64,000 nucleotides of DNA. Origin: Tethya wilhelma (lineage: Eukaryota; Porifera; Demospongiae; Tethyida; Tethyidae). Position 1 is the stretch's first letter. Each line of letters begins with the position of its first letter. The notes beneath the pieces were generated by a model. The model was not told the origin of the DNA. It worked only from the letters and a program-made list of their open reading frames with translations, and searched no databases. This document shows positions 45,555 to 64,000 of this stretch, piece by piece. The DNA lies in contig CAXIPT010000003.1 of assembly GCA_964030475.1 (NCBI GenBank), positions 1,969,058-2,033,057 on the forward strand. The letters run 5' to 3'. The position numbers and the translations under genes were made by a program.

Positions 45555-47452
45555 CACGAGAGAGAGAAAGAGAGAGACTGAGAGAGAGGGAGGGAGAGGA
45601 CATACACAGACTAGAACCTACAGTGAAAGAGAATAACAAAAAAGTTACTCAAATGAACACAGAGGTAACAAGCAAGCTACAGTATTATACCACAGAGATA
45701 ACATAGCAACACTATAGAAATAAAGCAGGTACAAAAGGAGAACAGAAGGTTATACCTTTTCAAATACAAACTAAAAGCCTCCAATTCTTTGGGTAAAGTT
45801 TAAACTGAACAAAAATGAATGCCCGAAACTGACTAGTTTTGTTTTGCAGTACATAATCCTTAGTGATTTATTAATTGCAACTGATAAACAACAAATATTA
45901 TTACAAAATAGATAACTGACACACAAGACAGTATCTAAGACTTACTGTACACCACTACTGTGTATGCATACCACTAATTTAGGTCTCATTCCCAAAATTC
46001 CACTCCCCACTACAAGTATAAACACACATACACATACAAAATTTAATGATGGCCACTGATAATCAAATTGACATTATGTAACCCACAAATAAACTTAGCA
46101 CCATTGTGATACATACAGAGCATGTGAATTGCACATGTATAGGAAGCCACACAAGTGGGAGAACCACCCAATTCAATATCCATGGTGAGAAGCCCCAAAC
46201 CAGTCAGTCCAGTTTACAAAACAGGAATTATCTAATGTACTTCTAAAAATAGATTCACAATAAATTTCCCAAACTGCTATAGATACACCCAAAGTACTCC
46301 CCCCCCCTATAGGTTCTGCTGTGGAGGAAGAAAAACTTTACCTCTACAAGTTACTAAACAGTAGTTTCTAAATAGTGACCAAGTTAGGTTGTGTAGCTAA
46401 TAGAAACAATACACCCCTTTTTCAAAGGGGACTATTCCGTGGTTGCATTTCTACACTGATAGTCAAGTTTACCTACATCACATAGAGTCTTGAAGAAAAG
46501 GCTTTAAAAAGCACACCCACACACATCCAGACACCACACACACCGAAGCTGAAACTTGTGCACAAGCTCATTTCTGTTCGTATCTGAGCTTGTGTTTGAC
46601 AAAGGCATTGATATAATTGACAACATACAGGTACTGTGCAATCATGATGAGCTACGCATACAAGTGAGCTTGCTGATAATTTAGAGACAGATAAAAATGT
46701 TCTACACAATGACAACATACTGAAACACTATAAACAAAGATCAGGATGATAAGAGCTACTTTAGCAGTGAGATCACATCAGTCGATCACCTTGCAATGCA
46801 AACTCACACAATACACGGTGTGAATCACCAAGGTATACTGTGTATGTGTTACTGTAACTTCTGTCGATGCTGCGTACAAGTGAAGCCGTAAATTCCGTTG
46901 CAGTCTTGAAGAGGCTCGACACTTGCTTGTATATACAAATACACGTACTGCCAACCGTCAATTGTGTACAGTTGGCAAGTCGTGAACCAAACAGAGGAGG
47001 GGGGGACTAGATGTGCAGAAACTTGCACAGCAAACAAACTAACACCCCCCAACCCCCTTTCCCTCAATTGTGAAATGGAATAACCTTAGTCCTTGTATTG
47101 TTCAAAAATAGACTTTCAGTTGAGTTCCTAACTATGTACTACAATCGCATGGAGTACTATCACTATACAGTGTAATATGCATAATTTCATATACTAGAGT
47201 ACATAGCAAAGCAGAAAGTATACAAAAAATTGTTCAACAAAACTTGCATTCTTGCGAGGTGATGCAATAAAACAGATTTATAGCCTACAAGACGATGGCA
47301 CAGGAAGCCGTCAATTATTACCATTTTAAAAACGGAGAGGGACACCGTGATGGTGTGACAAAATAGTTTGTGACTCATGCAACTCTTAATTCTTGTCCAC
47401 AAGAGAGTAGGAGCTACATACATGTATGAGACCATTATAACGTTGTAGTTAG

Positions 47453-47524
47453 CTAGCCTCGTGAACCAGTCCCTCCCCGCGCTTAGCATAAGCATAGCGG
47501 GGAGGGACTGGTTCACGAGGCTAG
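47453..47524. mobile_element. Small perfect hairpin element with flanking TAGTTAG repeats
   Basis: Arms of 28 bp (47453-47480 and 47497-47524: CTAGCCTCGTGAACCAGTCC… and its exact inverse) enclose a 16-base loop that is itself partly self-complementary (GCTTA/TAAGC). TAGTTAG occurs immediately on both sides, consistent with a 7-bp target duplication. Confidence 0.85.
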
Positions 47525-48410
47525 TAGTTAGCAGAGATGGGTAAAATGATCGCAAACATTTATAATGAATGCACCAACGGTGCTCAAGTCTCGACCCACT
47601 CAACTAGCTAGTTGTGCACTTATAACACTGATTGACTGTAAGAGTTTATCCTAGCCATATATGTATCAAGAAGACCAATCCACCCAGGCCCAGGTCAGCC
47701 AGATAACTTTGTGATGAAGGAGCTCAAGTCACAGACTATAAGCTATGCTAGGAAGGCTCAGCTGTGTCTAATATTTATAATCATACAATGTAGCTAAAAT
47801 TTACATAAAATATTATACAGTTTGTAGATTGCACAGACTGAGTTGGTCATAGTAAATTTTATGATGTAAACTAACTTCTGGTTGATAACTTTTGCTGACA
47901 ACCAAGTTTCTCAAAAAGATACCACTAAAGAATGCTATGAATTGAAGAACTTCATGTACTCATTCACTACAAGTCATTAAGCAAAGGCTGGGGATCAGTT
48001 TGCACAATAATTTCCAGGAACTGACTCTATAGAGTGTCCAACATGGCTCACCACCAACAACTTACTACCAGGTCCACTTCCCATAGCATTCACCTCTTCC
48101 TCAACACTATATACACTAGCGTTGCCAAGCAACCGTATTGATTCTAGCACTGTCTAGTCTGATGAAGCTGGTCAGCTTGTGAGAATAACTAACCACATAC
48201 TGATAATAAATACACACAGTCATCCACATCAAAGGTCTTGGTTGCTATGGAAATGGATCGTTTTTAAACCATTTTAAAAAAGTTCACAGTGAGCGGATGA
48301 AAGCCTGATTCAGGGTCATTTACAGCCATGAGAATAACCCCCACCCACACTGTTGGAAGGTAGTGTATATGTAATAATATACATTCAGTTTCATTATACA
48401 AGTACAGTAT

Positions 48411-48459
<49 letters not shown>

Positions 48460-48502
48460 CATAACATGCATGTGGACAACATCTTGCATAACAATAATCA
48501 TA

Positions 48503-48564
<62 letters not shown>
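48411..48564. repeat. Two (GT)n microsatellites split by a 50-bp spacer
   Basis: GT runs at about 48411-48457 and 48505-48564. Confidence 0.9.
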
Positions 48565-48565
<1 letters not shown>

Positions 48566-50397
48566 AATGAGCTGTGCACTAACTCAGCTCATACATTATT
48601 CATACTCAGGAGTTCGCGGGGCTACCCGACAAAATTAATTACAGGTGCTTACCCACAAATACCGCGAGTTAAAAATCTACACACGAGTGCACTTCAAAGT
48701 TTTGCTAAAAAGTGTCACAAACAGGCTAAAACTGCCTTTTTACGATACTCAAGTGTAGCCAAGGTAAAAAGAATCACTTAACAAGACCAGAAAATCACTT
48801 TACACCACGCGGTTTGTACAAGAGGCGGTACAGTAAAGTAGGGTGGCATGCAATGAAAAATTTTAACTTACCACAACTTTTGTGATGTAGGCTGATTTGA
48901 CTTGTTAATATCTCCAAGGAGTGAGCGCCGTTTGAAGTTGAGAGTTGACAGTAGAGGACACCGTTCTTAAAGCGGAATAATTTTGAAAACAAATAAGAAA
49001 TGTGAAAAGCTCAACAATTTGCTTCTCAGTATTAAATTTGTATACTATGAGCACCTATGTATTGTGAAGTACAGCAGTATTGCACCAACCAATCAGATTG
49101 GCAGAAACAGCAGTCAAACCGGTTGAACCGGTTTTGAGCACGTATGTACATACTGTGTATCATGTGAGCCACTTGATACAGTGTCTGACTTCCATATATG
49201 GAACAGGAAGTACCTAGACTTGTCAATCAATCACCATACCAGTCATTAGTGATGTCTTGTGTGTCACATGACCCCAATCCCAAAGGTACCCCTGCATTTC
49301 GTCAAAATCCCCAACTCTGCTCAAATGAAGCATTTGAGAAGCGAAAACCGATAAAGTTTGTCGAAAGCATGTACTTCGTGTATTGTATGCGTTCGAAGAT
49401 AATGATATTCATTGATCAAGAGGTCAACATACATACACACGCACATACATGTGAAATGGGTATGTAACATGTACACATCCACAGGCGTACAACCACACAC
49501 ACACACATGTACGTCCAATCACACAAGCCTGTTCACAGGGTCAGGCAAACACCTTTCTATAAATGCTCTATATATAGTACCAAATCCCAATTTCAATCAC
49601 ATACACCTTGATTACATACATGTGATATGGCTATAAAAACTATGGGTGTGTACTATATAGTTAGGTGGAGACTGTGGTCTTGTGGAAGAACAAACAATTA
49701 TTAATCAAAATTTGCACCAAGTGTGTGCATGTGTGAATAACCACTCTGAAAACTGGAAAGGAAAAAAAGTCTTAGAGCTAGCACGGCCATCATTATACTC
49801 TCTGGGTACAGGCAATGTACTTAAATGGATAAGCCACATACATGCATCATTTATTGCAGTGTCAGCATAATTTTTTGTTGTATGTACGTATGTACATACT
49901 AACAGTCGGTGATTTATACACAAAGGAGTTACAAGTAGAGCAGAACATACCGGGATAAAACATGGCAAGAAGCAAACATTAGCTAACTTAAAAATAGATA
50001 AATAAAATTTAATAAATAAATCACAATAACAGACTAATTTTTTTTGCTGTATATATTTCTTGTTTTGTTTATTTCCTTTGCTAACCTTACACATTGTGAA
50101 GAAGAATAATTTTTATTATAAACAAGAATGTTAATAGCTTGATATTATGATAGTGAAAATACAAGTCAGCATGAGTTGAAACAATGGATATACAATAATA
50201 GCATTGAATAAAGAAACACAATATGATGATCCAAGAAAAGCCATTACATAGAGAGAGCAGATAGTACATAAATACACCAATACCACAAATCTAAGTATAT
50301 ATCAACTTCTATAATGTACATAAATACACCATATGTGCACATAACTCCATTCATAACAAAGTACACAGAACTAAACAAGTACACATTCCCCACCTAC

Positions 50398-63821
<13,424 letters not shown>

Positions 63822-64000
63822 CTGTAGGGAAACAAACAAAGAACAGTGATAAATTTTATCAAACACAAAAACATTATATCAAAATTAATGTGACCACAGC
63901 TAACATCAATACTAAAAAGCACTCGATATTCACACAATGTCACAAATAGACTGTTAATTTTGCTAGCAGGTAGCTATGCGTGTTCCAACCAATTTTAAAA

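Larger units (their letters stand above)
45555..50397. other. Gene-poor 4.8-kb interval between the p66 and MAU2 genes
   Basis: No open frame with coding character. It holds the p66 5' flank (CT-rich), a perfect hairpin at 47453-47524, two long GT microsatellites near 48.4-48.6 kb and AT-rich sequence with CA/GT-rich patches around 49.4 kb. Confidence 0.5.

Noticed and set aside
48353..48781. Plus-strand frame rich in CVCVCV
   Set aside because: Translation of GT microsatellites.

Overview
The window is eukaryotic and most likely from a marine sponge (demosponge, Amphimedon-like). That is an inference from compact AT-rich genes with short introns, tandem families of small cadherin-like and cysteine-rich secreted proteins, metazoan chromatin genes (MAU2/SCC4 and p66/GATAD2 types) and a dense population of small inverted-repeat transposons. 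No prokaryotic operon features are present. Several N positions, one of them a 40-base run, mark assembly joins, and at least two coincide with sequence that looks chimeric or duplicated.

Layout. 0.25-8.5 kb: three minus-strand cadherin-like type I membrane proteins. The first two are close tandem paralogs, and the third is more divergent with a four-exon structure. 8.9-10.9 kb: an intronless plus-strand POT/SLC15-like transporter, divergent from cadherin gene 3 across a promoter of about 375 bp. 11.2-18.1 kb: an EXTL/GT64-type glycosyltransferase gene on the minus strand, interrupted by a MITE and carrying an apparent frameshift, lying between two inverted copies of a 160-bp segment. 18.1-18.9 kb: a two-exon cathepsin L fragment bounded by single Ns, followed by a perfect 150-bp copy of part of the gene at 37.3 kb. 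21.4-22.4 kb: a secreted fibrinogen-like protein on the minus strand. 23-34.6 kb: mostly mobile elements, two satellite-like arrays (about 170-bp and 375-bp units) and a possible small two-exon gene. 34.9-36.8 kb: a second POT-like transporter. 37.3-42.4 kb: two tandem, intronless, cysteine-rich secreted proteins. 42.8-45.6 kb: a p66/GATAD2-like NuRD subunit on the minus strand. 50.4-63.8 kb: the cohesin-loader subunit MAU2/SCC4 on the minus strand. Its amino end lies beyond the right edge, and its last exon adds about 720 residues of Q/H/P/S-rich sequence to the normal carboxyl terminus.

The genes do not form one pathway. The clearest groups are the surface/secretome paralogs on the left and centre and the two chromatin genes on the right. 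The strongest observations are the glutamine-rich extension fused in frame to MAU2, the repeated use of CA/CT microsatellites as 3' splice-site tracts, internal duplication in the cysteine-rich secreted family, POT-like carriers that lack the proton-coupling motif, and several assembly joins that would mislead a literal gene model.
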